A DNA stretch of 64,000 nucleotides from Motiliproteus sediminis (GCF_017912535.1 NZ_JAERQK010000013.1:1-64000), one strand, 5' to 3'; numbered from the stretch's first letter, positions 1-8,852 are shown. Notes: generated by a model from the letters alone, not told the origin. A program made the numbers and translations.

Positions 1-336
1 CTCTCGCTTGAGCACATCCACGACGGCTTCAAAGAAGTCTGCTTTGAGCTTTGTGTCGGCGAGCTGTTGCTCAAGCTCTTTGATCCGCTGCTCAGGAGTA
101 AGCTCTATCGGCTTGTCTGACATGGTGCTGGTCCGCTGGCCCGGTAAGGATGTTCCACCAGACCAATCTAGCCTGCCGTGCTTGCGAAGCCAAACCAATA
201 CCGTTGAGCGACCTTGGATGCCGTAGCGGTTTTGAGCCTGCTTGTAGGTCAGCTCGCCCGCTTCCACTTGATCGACAACAGCGAGTTTAAAGGCAAGGGA
301 ATAGTCGCGCTGGGTGCGCTTAGCATTTGATTTCAT
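1..336 (-). CDS. IS3-family transposase OrfA, partial
   Basis: This is the N-terminal 112 codons of a transposase subunit that runs off the left edge. It starts at the ATG whose complement is 334-336, with an AGGTGTT-like ribosome site upstream. The protein begins with a basic segment and a helix-turn-helix of the transposase_8 type (AFKLAVVDQVEAGELT, then YGIQGRSTVLVWLRKHG). A leucine-rich coiled segment follows (IKELEQQLADTKLKADFFE), as is usual in OrfA proteins of IS3 elements, where it mediates multimerisation. OrfB would lie outside the window and is normally made by frameshifting. The class is clear; the exact IS cannot be named. Confidence 0.8.
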   Translation of the reverse strand, partial: MKSNAKRTQRDYSLAFKLAVVDQVEAGELTYKQAQNRYGIQGRSTVLVWLRKHGRLDWSGGTSLPGQRTSTMSDKPIELTPEQRIKELEQQLADTKLKADFFEAVVDVLKRE

Positions 337-389
337 AACACCTCCCGATTTACTCATCGAAATGTGTCAACGCTATTCAGGACGGGACA
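1..389 (-). mobile_element. IS3-type insertion sequence, left part outside the window
   Basis: The stretch holds the first part of an IS3-type transposase gene on the minus strand. A probable element end lies near 389, where the minus strand begins TGTCCCGTCC and continues into a sequence typical of IS3-family ends. The other end lies outside the window, so neither the inverted repeat pair nor a target duplication can be checked. The element sits directly behind the terminator of the pyrimidine operon, a neutral place for insertion. The exact end is inferred. Confidence 0.6.
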
Positions 390-395
390 TGGATG

Positions 396-427
396 CAAAA
401 AAGGCCAGCAAAAGCTGGCCTTTTTAC
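396..427 (-). terminator. Rho-independent terminator of the pyr operon
   Basis: GGCCAGC at 403-409 pairs with GCTGGCC at 414-420 around an AAAA loop. It is flanked by A residues at 397-402 and T residues at 421-425, so it can work in both directions. It lies 14 bases beyond the stop of the minus-strand dihydroorotase-like gene. Confidence 0.85.
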
Positions 428-440
428 CTTCTGTGGTGGA

Positions 441-1715
441 TTAGCCACGCTCAAATACTATCCGGCCACCGACCAGGGTGTAGCTCACCCGGCCACATAG
501 CTGCTCGCCCATGAACGGCGTATTGCGTCCGGTCGAGCGCATGGATGCTTCACTCAGCGTCCAGCTGGCGGCGGGATCGAAGATACAGATATCCGCATCC
601 GCGCCTACCGCCAGTTGACCACGATCACTGCCAAGAACCCCTGCAGGGCCGGATGTCAGCCGCTCGATCAGTAGCGGCAAGGTCAGCACCCCCTGCTCAA
701 CCAGGCGCAGTCCCAGCGGCAGCAGGGTTTCCAAACCGGCCATGCCGGGCTCGGTAGCCGCAAAGGGCGCCGCTTTGGCAGCAGCTTCGTGGGGCTGATG
801 ATCCGAGCACAAGGCCGCAAGCGTTCCGCTTGCCAGCGCCTCGCGCAGGCCGGCGCGATCCAACGCACCGCGCAGCGGCGGGCGCAGGTGATAGCGGCTG
901 TCAAAGCCGTCAAGATCCTCGTCACACAACAGCAGGTGATGGACCGCCACGTCAGCGGTAACCGCCAAACCGCGCTGCTGCGCATCCCGCACCATGGCCG
1001 CCGAGCGCTGTGACGAGAGCTGGCCAAAGTGGAGCCGCACGCCGGTCTCTTCCGCCACTAACAGAAAACGCGCCACCTCGACTGTTTCCGCCACTTCACT
1101 GATTCCCTCAAGACCGAGGCGCATGGCGGTGGCACCGTCATGGGCGCAGCCCTGGGACAAACTGCCCTCTTCAGCACGCACGAACAGCAACAGATTGTGG
1201 GTGGCAGCATATTCGCAGCAGCGAATCAGGGTCTGGGTGTTGCTTACCCACTGACCGAGATTGGTGACCGCGACGCAACCGGCGTCGCGCAGGGCCACCA
1301 TGTTGCTCAGCTGCTCGCCCTCAAGGCCACGGGTCAACGCCGCCAGCGGCAGAACCCGCGCATTGCCGGCCTCCTCCGCACGATCACGAATCAACCGCGC
1401 CACCGCTGGCGTATCCAGTACCGGCTGGGTTAAAGGCGGGCAGCATAGCGAGGTCACCCCGCCGGCTACCGCGGCGGCGGTTTCGCTAACGATGGTACCC
1501 TTGTGCGTTAGACCGGGTTCACGCAGGTGTGCCTGCAGGTCGATAAAACCGGGGCTGACGATCTGTCCGCCGGCATCCAGGGTGTGCTCGGCAACAAATC
1601 CCGCCGGCGCCTCGCCCACGGCCACCACTTTACCCTCGGCCAGAAACAGATCGGTCAGCCCGTCTAGCTGGTTAGCCGGATCAATCAGCCGGCCGCCTGT
1701 AATTGCAATGTTCAT
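441..1715 (-). CDS. pyrC': Dihydroorotase-like protein, probably non-catalytic PyrC'
   Basis: This 424-aa protein belongs to the dihydroorotase/amidohydrolase family and follows pyrB, as in pseudomonads. There the pyrB-linked copy is catalytically dead and is needed structurally for the aspartate transcarbamoylase complex. The sequence supports the same role. The metal-binding DxHxH motif after PGFID reads DLQAHLREPG, so the first His (residue 61) is Gln. The later His of the HVST-type motif is replaced in FGQLSSQRS, and the HCED-type His is replaced in FVRAEEGSL. The SDHQPH segment is kept. A separate active pyrC should exist elsewhere in the genome. It is the last gene of the operon and ends just before a terminator. 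Confidence 0.88.
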   Translation of the reverse strand: MNIAITGGRLIDPANQLDGLTDLFLAEGKVVAVGEAPAGFVAEHTLDAGGQIVSPGFIDLQAHLREPGLTHKGTIVSETAAAVAGGVTSLCCPPLTQPVLDTPAVARLIRDRAEEAGNARVLPLAALTRGLEGEQLSNMVALRDAGCVAVTNLGQWVSNTQTLIRCCEYAATHNLLLFVRAEEGSLSQGCAHDGATAMRLGLEGISEVAETVEVARFLLVAEETGVRLHFGQLSSQRSAAMVRDAQQRGLAVTADVAVHHLLLCDEDLDGFDSRYHLRPPLRGALDRAGLREALASGTLAALCSDHQPHEAAAKAAPFAATEPGMAGLETLLPLGLRLVEQGVLTLPLLIERLTSGPAGVLGSDRGQLAVGADADICIFDPAASWTLSEASMRSTGRNTPFMGEQLCGRVSYTLVGGRIVFERG

Positions 1716-1740
1716 CGGTGCGTTCGTCTCGCTGCTGGGC

Positions 1741-2730
1741 TTACTGGGTGGTTTGTCCGCTCATGGCCATCGACATCACCGCCATCCGGGTGGCAACACC
1801 GTAGCCGACCTGTTTGAGAATCATCGACTGGCAACCATCGGCCACTTCAGATTCGATCTCCACGCCGCGATTAATCGGTCCCGGATGCATCACGATAGCG
1901 TCCGGCTTGGCCAGCGCCAGGCGCTCGCGACTGAGGCCATAGAGCTTGTAGAACTCGCCCTGACTGGGCAGAAACGCGCTGGCCATGCGCTCGGTCTGCA
2001 AGCGCAGCATGATCACCACGTCGACGTCGCGCAGCCCCTCGTCGAGGTCATAGCACACGGTCACGCCGAGGGTTTCGATATACTTTGGCAGCAGGGTCTT
2101 CGGACCCACCACCCGCACCTCACCGGCACCGAGGGTATTGAGCACGTGGATCTGCGAGCGTGCCACCCGCGAATGCAGGATGTCGCCGACGATCGCCACC
2201 TTGAGTTGGGAGAAGTCGCCCTTGTGGCGGCGAATGGTAACCATATCCAGCATCGCCTGGGTGGGGTGGGCGTGGCGACCGTCACCGGCATTGATGATCG
2301 CCACCCCCGGAGTCACATGCTCGGCAATGAAATGCGCCGCGCCGCTATCGGAGTGGCGCACCACAAACATGTCGCTGGCCATCGCCTGCAGATTCCACAG
2401 GGTGTCACGCAGGGTTTCTCCCTTGGAGGTGGCCGAAGACTTGATATCCAGGTTAAGCACGTCAGCCGACAGCCGCTTGGCTGCCAGCTCAAAGGTGCTG
2501 CGGGTGCGGGTGCTGTTCTCGAAAAACAGATTGACTACCGTCTTGCCGCGCAGCAGCGGTACCTTCTTGACCGACTGGGCGCTCATATCGACAAAGGAGT
2601 CGGCGGTATTGAGAATCTCGGTCAACAGTTCACGATCCAACCCTTCAAGGGTAAGAAAGTGACGCAGCTGGCCCTGGTCGTTGAGTTGTACGCTGTTGGC
2701 GTAGCGGGACTGGTTCATTGCACGGCGCAT
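1741..2730 (-). CDS. pyrB: Aspartate carbamoyltransferase catalytic subunit
   Basis: PyrB joins carbamoyl phosphate and aspartate to make N-carbamoylaspartate, the first committed step of pyrimidine synthesis. The 329-aa protein carries the carbamoyl-phosphate loop [12 protein letters not shown] near residues 69-80. It also has the HP.QAMLD segment ([11 protein letters not shown]) and [12 protein letters not shown] near the C-terminus. There is an N-terminal extension of about 20 residues compared with the E. coli enzyme, as in Pseudomonas-type ATCases that pair with a DHO-like subunit. The start could be the ATG at 2730 or a second ATG at 2718; neither has a strong ribosome site. No pyrI regulatory subunit is present. 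Confidence 0.95.
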   Translation of the reverse strand: MRRAMNQSRYANSVQLNDQGQLRHFLTLEGLDRELLTEILNTADSFVDMSAQSVKKVPLLRGKTVVNLFFENSTRTRSTFELAAKRLSADVLNLDIKSSATSKGETLRDTLWNLQAMASDMFVVRHSDSGAAHFIAEHVTPGVAIINAGDGRHAHPTQAMLDMVTIRRHKGDFSQLKVAIVGDILHSRVARSQIHVLNTLGAGEVRVVGPKTLLPKYIETLGVTVCYDLDEGLRDVDVVIMLRLQTERMASAFLPSQGEFYKLYGLSRERLALAKPDAIVMHPGPINRGVEIESEVADGCQSMILKQVGYGVATRMAVMSMAMSGQTTQ

Positions 2731-2751
2731 CCGAAAGTCGGGTTAACGGGT

Positions 2752-3258
2752 TCAGGCTTTATCCTGAAGTTCCAGAATCAGGTTGTCAGGGCCATTCAGC
2801 TTGACCTGCTGGCCCGGCTGGAGGCTCAGCGTTTCACCGATGATGTCAGCACGGATCGGTAGCTCGCGGGCGTTCAGATCCACCAGCGCTACCAGGCTGA
2901 CTGACGCCGGCCGGCCGAAGTCAAACAGCTCGTTCAGCGCCGCACGCACGGTGCGCCCGGTCATCAGCACATCGTCCACCAGCACGATGTGCTGGCCTTC
3001 AGTCGCAAAGGGCAGCGCCGAGGGCTGCACCTTGGGATTGAGACCGACGCGGGTGAAGTCATCACGATAAAAACTGATATCGAGCACCCCCAGCGGATCG
3101 CTTATACCGAGCTGGCGATGCAGGCGTTCGGCCAGCCACACCCCGCCGGAGCGAATCCCCACCAGCATCGGCCGGCTGATGCCGCGTTGGCTCAGCTGGG
3201 CGGCCAGCTCCTCGCCCATGCGGTTCAGCACGGCGTCGACGTTAATTTCGAGCTGCAT
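2752..3258 (-). CDS. pyrR: Bifunctional PyrR: pyr operon regulator/uracil phosphoribosyltransferase
   Basis: This 168-aa protein has the type I phosphoribosyltransferase fold. The PRPP loop [17 protein letters not shown] lies near residues 92-108, and the N-terminus has the family's [10 protein letters not shown] segment. In Bacillus PyrR binds pyr mRNA. In Pseudomonas it is linked to transcription control of pyr genes and has weak uracil phosphoribosyltransferase activity. Its ATG shares one base with the stop of ruvX (TAATG), so translation is probably coupled. The stop lies about 20 bases from pyrB. I see no PyrR-type attenuator hairpin before it, so the mode of control here is open. Confidence 0.92.
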   Translation of the reverse strand: MQLEINVDAVLNRMGEELAAQLSQRGISRPMLVGIRSGGVWLAERLHRQLGISDPLGVLDISFYRDDFTRVGLNPKVQPSALPFATEGQHIVLVDDVLMTGRTVRAALNELFDFGRPASVSLVALVDLNARELPIRADIIGETLSLQPGQQVKLNGPDNLILELQDKA

Positions 3259-3698
3259 TAGCGGTCCTCTAGTTTATCCTGCGCGGATCGGTGTTCGGCT
3301 TCCCGAAACCAGCTTTCGAGAATCAGCTGGGCCGCGAGCCCATCCACCGATTCCTGCTTGAAGTCATTGCCACCACCGCGGGACAAATGGATCCCCTTGG
3401 CCTCGTGGCTGGTCAAGCGCTCGTCCACCAGGTAAGCCGGCCGCTCGAATCGCGCGCCAAGGCGGTTGGCAAACTTACGCGCCCGGTGCGACATATCGCA
3501 CAACGAGCCGTCCATGTTCAACGGCAGGCCGATCACCAGCGCATCGGGCTGCCACTCGTTGATCAGACGATCCAGGGCCTGCCAGTCAGGCACGCCATCG
3601 CGGGCCTTGATCGGATTAAGCGGATTGGCGGTGGCAGTCACCGGCTGACCGACGGCAACGCCGATGCGTGTGGTTCCAAAATCAAAAGCAAGAATCAA
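3258..3698 (-). CDS. ruvX: Putative pre-16S rRNA nuclease/Holliday-junction resolvase YqgF
   Basis: The 146-aa protein has the RNase H-like YqgF fold. It starts [14 protein letters not shown], which holds the first catalytic Asp, followed by [17 protein letters not shown] and [14 protein letters not shown]. It ends with a catalytic-type Asp region ([15 protein letters not shown]). YqgF is essential in many bacteria and matures the 16S rRNA 5' end. The only sensible start is a TTG at 3698, because no ATG precedes the AFDFGTT strand. It sits between yqgE and pyrR and overlaps pyrR by one base. Confidence 0.93.
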   Translation of the reverse strand: MILAFDFGTTRIGVAVGQPVTATANPLNPIKARDGVPDWQALDRLINEWQPDALVIGLPLNMDGSLCDMSHRARKFANRLGARFERPAYLVDERLTSHEAKGIHLSRGGGNDFKQESVDGLAAQLILESWFREAEHRSAQDKLEDR

Positions 3699-3732
3699 AC
3701 GGGCTGTCGTCCAGGAATCGGGTGGTAAGGTT

Positions 3733-4287
3733 TCAGGCGTGCCCGGTTTCGCTGCTCAGCAGACTGAGATCCACCCCCAGCTTTGACGCAGCGGCTCCTA
3801 GGCGTTCTTCAGCCTGAGTGGCAAAGATTATATCTAAATCAGCGGGACAACTTAACCAACTGTTCTCACCGATTTCGCGCTCCAGTTGCCCGGCTCCCCA
3901 GCCGGCGTAACCCAGGGCGATCAGGTGATGCTTCGGCCCGCCGCCCCCGGCAATGGCTCGCAGCACATCCAGCGAGGTGGTCAGACACAGCTGGTCATGG
4001 ATCGAGAAGCTGGAGTTCCAGCATTGATCGGTGGGACTGTGGAGCACGAAGCCACGCTCAGTCTGCACCGGCCCTCCGGCATACACCGGTGCCTGGCGAT
4101 CGCGCAACCCCTGGGTATCGAACTCCAGGTGGCCCAGGATCTCTTCCAGCGTCAGCGCCATCGGACGGTTGATCACCAACCCCATGGCGCCCTGCTCGCT
4201 ATGGTCACAGATGTAGGTCAACGTGTGGACGAAATTCTGATCCGCCAGATGCGGCATCGAGATCAGAAAATGGTCGCGCAGGTTCAT
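3733..4287 (-). CDS. yqgE: YqgE/AlgH family protein (UPF0301)
   Basis: This is a conserved bacterial protein of unknown biochemical role, typically found immediately before yqgF; in Pseudomonas the homologue is AlgH. The conserved start MNLRDHFLISMPHLAD argues for the ATG at 4287, giving 184 aa. That matches the usual size of about 187 aa. An upstream in-frame ATG at 4344 would add 19 non-conserved residues. Family hallmarks are GAMGLVINRPMALTLEEIL, VYAGGPVQTERGFVLH and ALGYAGWGAGQLEREI. It is the first gene of the five-gene yqgE-ruvX-pyrR-pyrB-pyrC' run. Confidence 0.93.
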   Translation of the reverse strand: MNLRDHFLISMPHLADQNFVHTLTYICDHSEQGAMGLVINRPMALTLEEILGHLEFDTQGLRDRQAPVYAGGPVQTERGFVLHSPTDQCWNSSFSIHDQLCLTTSLDVLRAIAGGGGPKHHLIALGYAGWGAGQLEREIGENSWLSCPADLDIIFATQAEERLGAAASKLGVDLSLLSSETGHA

Positions 4288-4385
4288 GTCGGGAAGATCA
4301 GCGTGCATAGCCGCAAGTATCGACCCCAAAGAGATTTCGCACAAGCCGGGAGCACCGGTTGTTGTCCCTGATAAAAGGGCTCAAC

Positions 4386-4414
4386 TGGTCAGCGCCCAGC
4401 GTGTCGGTTATGAT
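4386..4414 (+). promoter_or_regulatory. Candidate sigma-70 promoter of the response regulator gene
   Basis: TGGTCA at 4386-4391 and TATGAT at 4409-4414 are separated by 17 bases and lie about 30 bases before the ATG at 4445. Spacing and -10 are good; the -35 is moderate. Confidence 0.5.
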
Positions 4415-4444
4415 TCAGTGCTGACTGCACGGACGTGAGTACCC

Positions 4445-5365
4445 ATGACGAAACTGAAAGTTCTGGTCGTCGATGACGCCGCCTTTATCCGCGACCTGGT
4501 TCGCAAAACGCTGCGGGCGCGTTTTCCCGGCATGGAAGTCGAAGAAGCGATCCACGGCCGCAAGGCGCAACAACTCCTCAACCGAGAATCCTTCGACCTG
4601 ATCCTGTGCGACTGGGAGATGCCTGAGATGTCGGGGATCGAACTGCTGACCTGGCTGCGTAAGGAGCAAGAGAACAACGTCCCCTTCGTCATGGTCACCA
4701 GCCGCGGCGACAAAGAGAACGTGGTTGAAGCGATTCAGGCCGGCGTTACCGACTACATCGGCAAGCCGTTCTCCAGCGAAAGTCTGCTCAACAAAGTGAT
4801 CAAGGTGATGAGCAAGCGTCATGACCTGCGCGCGCTGATGGGCAAGGCCCCGACGGCCGCCGGCGCCATGGCGAAAGACTCGATCTCCGCGCTCACCGGC
4901 GGCCGTCCGGCTGCCAGCCCCGCCAGCAGCACACCTCGCGACGGAATGTCGGCACTTACGGGAGGGACCGCCGCCCCGGCTGCCAAGAGCGCCCAACCGG
5001 CCTCGTCAGCACTGCCCAAGATCGCCTCCGCCAAGGGGACTGGCCATATCCGCTTTGGTAGCGTGGTCAGCCAATGCATCATCAAAGGACTGAGCCTCAA
5101 ACAGATCTCTCTGGTCTGTCGCACCCAGGACGGCGTACCGGCGCTGCTGGAAACCGTGGTGATCGACCTGCAACAGGGCGAGGGTGGCGACATTGCCCGC
5201 ATCAACGCCTACGTTCATCAGTTGCAAGCCGCCGAGCAGAGCCCTGACAGCGGCATCTACAACGTCACCGTCAACATTGTCGATCAGGACCCAGCCAAGC
5301 TGTCCTATCTGTCCAAGATGATCGCCCGCGGTACCACCAGCGGCAAGTACGTGCCTGGCGCCTGA
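4445..5365 (+). CDS. Response regulator with CheY-like receiver and C-terminal domain
   Basis: This 306-aa protein has a canonical receiver domain at residues 1-120. It has the acidic pair in VVDDAAF, a phospho-acceptor Asp in ILCDWEMPEMSG, a Thr in MVTSRGD and a Lys in IGKPFSSE. An Ala/Pro/Ser/Thr-rich linker of about 70 residues follows, containing two ALTGG repeats. The C-terminal domain of about 105 residues (GHIRFGSVVSQC onward) is compact and not clearly DNA-binding; its strand pattern would suit a PilZ-like fold, but the classical RxxxR motif is missing. In Pseudomonas the gshB/tonB neighbourhood holds pilG, so a motility or twitching link is possible. The histidine kinase partner is not in view. 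Confidence 0.8.
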   Translation: MTKLKVLVVDDAAFIRDLVRKTLRARFPGMEVEEAIHGRKAQQLLNRESFDLILCDWEMPEMSGIELLTWLRKEQENNVPFVMVTSRGDKENVVEAIQAGVTDYIGKPFSSESLLNKVIKVMSKRHDLRALMGKAPTAAGAMAKDSISALTGGRPAASPASSTPRDGMSALTGGTAAPAAKSAQPASSALPKIASAKGTGHIRFGSVVSQCIIKGLSLKQISLVCRTQDGVPALLETVVIDLQQGEGGDIARINAYVHQLQAAEQSPDSGIYNVTVNIVDQDPAKLSYLSKMIARGTTSGKYVPGA

Positions 5366-5962
5366 TCAGGTTGGGGAGTCGGGCTCCCCAGCGTTCGATG
5401 CTATCGCACCACTGTCGCCGCTGTTGCCATCGAAACGGGCCAGAAACTGATTCAGCCCTTGCTGCACCAGGTCGTAGGTCAGATCGATATTGCTGGCAAT
5501 ATCCCCCTGCAACACCCCCAAACCATCAAGCACCTCCCGCGCTTCGGCAAAGCCTTGCTCGACGCCGTCACGCAAAATGGCAGTAAAGCGCTCCGCTTGT
5601 TGTGCCGAATCAAGATTGGGATTGGCCTGCTGAAACCGGGTAAACAGGCCCGTGGTGAGAGCAACAATCCGAGCAGCGGTCGCCTCGGGCGATACGTCCA
5701 GACCGCTGTCCACTCCCTGCTGCAATGCGTTCTCGCCCAGCGTTGGTGCCAGACGTTCGTTGATGGCGTCAATCGCTGCGCGCAGGGTCAGTTGCAGAGA
5801 CTGATCGCCACTGCGAATAGTGACGTTCTCCTGAGCCACAAGGATCTGACGCTGCTGCGCCGCTTGCAACGACGCGCGGTCACTTGCCGGAGTCTGTTTC
5901 GCACGGGCATTGGACGACTGCGAGGGGGGCAGCGTTGAACTTCCCAGGGTATCGATTGCCAT
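5366..5962 (-). CDS. DUF5610-like protein
   Basis: This is a 198-aa protein from an ATG at 5962. A good AAGGAGG site lies six bases upstream, so I prefer it to the TTG at 5968. The first 60 residues are Ser/Ala/Gln-rich and probably disordered. The rest is helical and resembles DUF5610 proteins (ATAARIVALTTGLFTRFQ, then GVEQGFAEAREVLDGLGVL and DIASNIDLTYDLVQQGLNQFL). There is no signal peptide or membrane segment. The function of this family is unknown. Its stop directly abuts the stop of the convergent response regulator gene, with no spacer and no terminator visible. Confidence 0.72.
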   Translation of the reverse strand: MAIDTLGSSTLPPSQSSNARAKQTPASDRASLQAAQQRQILVAQENVTIRSGDQSLQLTLRAAIDAINERLAPTLGENALQQGVDSGLDVSPEATAARIVALTTGLFTRFQQANPNLDSAQQAERFTAILRDGVEQGFAEAREVLDGLGVLQGDIASNIDLTYDLVQQGLNQFLARFDGNSGDSGAIASNAGEPDSPT

Positions 5963-6026
5963 GGGCAACCTCCTTCCGCATCCGCGGGGTTACCCTGAGT
6001 ATAATCCTTGCCAGCCACGTCGGCGG

Positions 6027-6980
6027 CTAGCCGTTAACGCCGAAACGCGCCTTCTCGAACTTCCAGGTTCGAATAATCTCCACCAGATCCGCCTGACGCC
6101 GCAGTTCGGGCGGAAAAGGCGCAAAGGGGGCGGACAGTTTGACGATGCGGCGGGCGGCATCGTCGAGCACCTTGTGGCCGGAAGATTTGAGCACTTCAAC
6201 CCGGTCCAGCTCGCCGTCAGGACGGATTACCACCAGCAGCCTCAGGTTGCCATACAGGCGGCGGCGATGAGCTTCTTCCGGGTAGTTCAGATTACCAACC
6301 CGCTCCACTTTGCGGCGCCAGGCATCAAGGTAGATCGCATCAAAGGATTCCCGGGTAGAGGCGGAGTAGAGCCGGCGGATTTTAGGCTGGCGCGCACGGG
6401 TCTGGGAATAGAGGTCCATTTTTGCTTCCAGCGCTGCAATCTCCAGACTGCGCGCCAACAGCGAAGTCGCCACGCCGGTGGCCGGTGGTGCCGCGGCCTC
6501 CGGCGTGGGTTGCAGATCCTGCAGTTCAGCGCGGGCCCGCTGGTTTACACTGCTGATCAGCTCCTGCGGCTGCTCAACCCGCGCCTGGCGCCGCTGCTCG
6601 GGGTCGGCAAGAGTTTCCGCCGGGGGTGCCGGGCGTGGATTGATCGCCATCCGCTCCGCGATCACCGGCTGCTGCTGCGCGGCCAGAGGCTTGGATTCAT
6701 TGTCCTGAAAAACCGCAACTTCGCGGGTACTGGGCGCCTGTCGCTCTTCCAAGTCACCGCTGCCCTGCTGATTGTGCTGGGCAATAAAATCGGCCTGGTC
6801 CGGTGCTTTGTCGCTACGAAAACTGGCCAGCGTCACTTCAAGGGTCTGCTCCACCCGCGGCGGCTCGTCCACCTTGAACACCACGCCAAGAATCAGGATG
6901 GCGTGGATCACCACCGCCAGAAACAGGGTGAAACCGAGGCGGTCGCTCGGCGATACATGGGGGGCGGCCGCCACACTCAT
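6027..6980 (-). CDS. tonB: TonB-family energy transducer
   Basis: This 317-aa inner-membrane protein couples the proton-motive force to TonB-dependent outer-membrane receptors. A short cytoplasmic N-terminus leads into one membrane segment (TLFLAVVIHAILILGVVF, about residues 18-36) with the His typical of TonB. A long Gln/Glu/Pro-rich periplasmic spacer follows. The C-terminal TonB domain has NYPEEAHRRRLYGNLRLLV and KSSGHKVLDDAA, ending near WKFEKARF. No exbB or exbD lies nearby. It follows gshB by six bases, as in Pseudomonas, where this copy is tonB3, linked to twitching motility rather than iron uptake. Confidence 0.88.
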   Translation of the reverse strand: MSVAAAPHVSPSDRLGFTLFLAVVIHAILILGVVFKVDEPPRVEQTLEVTLASFRSDKAPDQADFIAQHNQQGSGDLEERQAPSTREVAVFQDNESKPLAAQQQPVIAERMAINPRPAPPAETLADPEQRRQARVEQPQELISSVNQRARAELQDLQPTPEAAAPPATGVATSLLARSLEIAALEAKMDLYSQTRARQPKIRRLYSASTRESFDAIYLDAWRRKVERVGNLNYPEEAHRRRLYGNLRLLVVIRPDGELDRVEVLKSSGHKVLDDAARRIVKLSAPFAPFPPELRRQADLVEIIRTWKFEKARFGVNG

Positions 6981-6986
6981 CGGCGC

Positions 6987-7943
6987 TTAACGCCCGTCCG
7001 CCACGCGCGCGGCGATCACATCCATCAACTGGCCGGCGATATCGAGGCCAAATTGATCGTTGAGCTCGCGGATGCAGGTGGGACTGGTGACGTTGATCTC
7101 GGTGAGGTAGTCACCGATCACATCAAGGCCTACAAACAGCAACCCCTTCTCTTTCAGGGTCGGCGCCACCTGCGCCACGATCCAGCGATCGCGCTCGCTA
7201 AGCGGGCGCCCCTCGCCACGGCCACCGGCGGCCAGATTGCCTCTGGTTTCGCCACCTTGCGGAATTCGGGCCAGACAGTAGTCCACCGGCTCACCATCGA
7301 TCACCAGAATGCGCTTGTCTCCGGCGCTGATTTCAGGAATGAACTTCTGCGCCATGATCTGGTGGGTGCCATGATGGGTGAGGGTTTCCAGAATGACGCC
7401 CAGGTTGGAATCGCCCGGCTTGACCCTGAAGATCGACGCCCCGCCCATGCCGTCCAGCGGCTTGAAGATCACATCCCCCTGCTCAGCATAAAACGCTTTG
7501 AGCAGCACCGGATCACGTGCCACCAGTACCGGCGGGCAACACTGCGGAAACTGGGTGGCGAACAGCTTCTCATTGCAGTCACGCAGGCTCTGGCAGCGGT
7601 TGACGATCAGGGTGCCCTGGCGCTCGGCCTGCTCCAGCAGATAGGTGCTGTAGATAAACTCATTATCGAAGGGCGGGTCCTTGCGCATCAGGATCACGTC
7701 CAGCTCCGCCAGCGGCGAATCGCGATAGTCACCACGCTCGAACCAGTTATTGGGGTCACGCCTGGCCGCAAGCGGCGCCATCCGCCCCATCGCCACGCCA
7801 TCGCGCGAATAAAGCCCCCGCTGCTCCATATAGAACAGCGACCAGCCGCGCTCCTCGGCGGCCCACAGCATCGCCAACGTGCTGTCTTTCTTGTAATGGA
7901 TGGACTCGATCGGGTCCATCACCACGCCAACCTTGAGGCTCAT
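6987..7943 (-). CDS. gshB: Glutathione synthetase
   Basis: GshB adds glycine to gamma-glutamylcysteine in an ATP-dependent ligation. The 318-aa protein starts MSLKVGVVMDPIESIHYKKDS, so the ATG at 7943 is preferred over an upstream in-frame codon that would add 15 unconserved residues. It has the ATP-grasp glycine loop DGMGGASIFRV, the DNEFIYSTY.LEQAERQG substrate region, and the C-terminal metal/nucleotide segment VGLDVIGDYLTEINVTSPTC. It is co-oriented with and very close to tonB. Confidence 0.96.
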   Translation of the reverse strand: MSLKVGVVMDPIESIHYKKDSTLAMLWAAEERGWSLFYMEQRGLYSRDGVAMGRMAPLAARRDPNNWFERGDYRDSPLAELDVILMRKDPPFDNEFIYSTYLLEQAERQGTLIVNRCQSLRDCNEKLFATQFPQCCPPVLVARDPVLLKAFYAEQGDVIFKPLDGMGGASIFRVKPGDSNLGVILETLTHHGTHQIMAQKFIPEISAGDKRILVIDGEPVDYCLARIPQGGETRGNLAAGGRGEGRPLSERDRWIVAQVAPTLKEKGLLFVGLDVIGDYLTEINVTSPTCIRELNDQFGLDIAGQLMDVIAARVADGR

Positions 7944-8072
7944 TGCGCTGGTTCCTGAAGCAAAAGGAAATGGGTAAAGCGGCCACATAGTAGCAGACCG
8001 CCAAAAAGATGATCCAGTTGCAATCAGCAGTGAAAGTCAGCGCCGCAGGATTCCCTCGCAGCAACAATGCCG

Positions 8073-8801
8073 CTAGCGCAGGTCGCCCCAGAGGTACTGC
8101 AGCAGGGTCAGCGCCGCCACCGGCGCGGTTTCGGTCCGCAGCACGCGCGGGCCAAGCGACAGCGCCTTGAAGCCGGCCGCCTGCGCGGCCACCACCTCAT
8201 CGTCACTCAGGCCACCTTCCGGGCCAATCAGCAGGGCCACCGATTGCGGTGCAGGCAGATCCAGCAGTGATGCCGGCGCCTCCGGGTGCAACACCAGCTT
8301 GAGGTCAGCATCCGCCGTTGCCAGCCAGTCAGCCAGCGTTTGCGGCGCGCGCACCTCGGGCACCCGCAGCCGGCCGCTCTGTTCGGCGGCGCTGACTGCA
8401 ACCGATTGCCAGTGCTGGGTGCGCTTCTGCTCACGGTCGCCCTTGAGCCGCACTTCACAGCGTTCGGTCTGAATCGGGGTGATAGCGCTCACACCCAGTT
8501 CGGTAGCCTTCTGCACGGCGTAATCCATTCGCTCGCCCCGACTCAACCCCTGCCCCAGTTCAATACGCAGGGGCGATTCCACCGCACGCTGACGCGGGCT
8601 GCCGATACGGGCCGTCACCCGCTTGCGGCCGACTTCATCCAGGGTGGCATCAAACTCCTGCCCATCGCCGTTAAACAGCTTCACCGCGTCACCACACTGC
8701 ATACGCAACGCACGACCGAGGTGCTGGGCGGCAAAGTCGCTCAACTGGACCAGTTCGCCACTGGCCAGGGGCTGGGGTTCATAGACGCGGGGAATACGCA
8801 T
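8073..8801 (-). CDS. rsmE: 16S rRNA (uracil-1498-N3)-methyltransferase
   Basis: RsmE methylates U1498 of 16S rRNA late in 30S assembly. The 242-aa protein has an N-terminal PUA-like part (RIPRVYEP, ALRMQCGDAVKLFNG). The C-terminal SPOUT trefoil-knot domain has the SAM-binding LLIGPEGGLSDDE near residues 192-204 and LSLGPRVLRTETA near 215-227. The length matches the family. It lies between metK and gshB, all on the minus strand. Confidence 0.95.
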   Translation of the reverse strand: MRIPRVYEPQPLASGELVQLSDFAAQHLGRALRMQCGDAVKLFNGDGQEFDATLDEVGRKRVTARIGSPRQRAVESPLRIELGQGLSRGERMDYAVQKATELGVSAITPIQTERCEVRLKGDREQKRTQHWQSVAVSAAEQSGRLRVPEVRAPQTLADWLATADADLKLVLHPEAPASLLDLPAPQSVALLIGPEGGLSDDEVVAAQAAGFKALSLGPRVLRTETAPVAALTLLQYLWGDLR

Positions 8802-8823
8802 GACGGCTACGCAGCGGGTATGG

Positions 8824-8847
8824 ACGGGGCGCCGGCAGGCGCCCCGT
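8824..8847 (-). terminator. GC-rich hairpin after metK
   Basis: ACGGGGCGCC at 8824-8833 pairs with GGCGCCCCGT at 8838-8847 over a four-base loop. It begins five bases after the metK stop. There is no T tract, so it may stabilise the metK 3' end or be a weak terminator before rsmE. Confidence 0.5.
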
Positions 8848-8852
8848 GCGGG

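Noticed and set aside
1261-2862. A 533-codon open frame on the plus strand
   Set aside because: It lies antisense to pyrB and pyrC' and its protein has no recognisable domain; it is a shadow caused by high GC.
5910-7958. A 682-codon open frame on the plus strand
   Set aside because: It is antisense to tonB and gshB, both clearly real; its His/Gly/Arg-rich composition is typical of a GC shadow frame.
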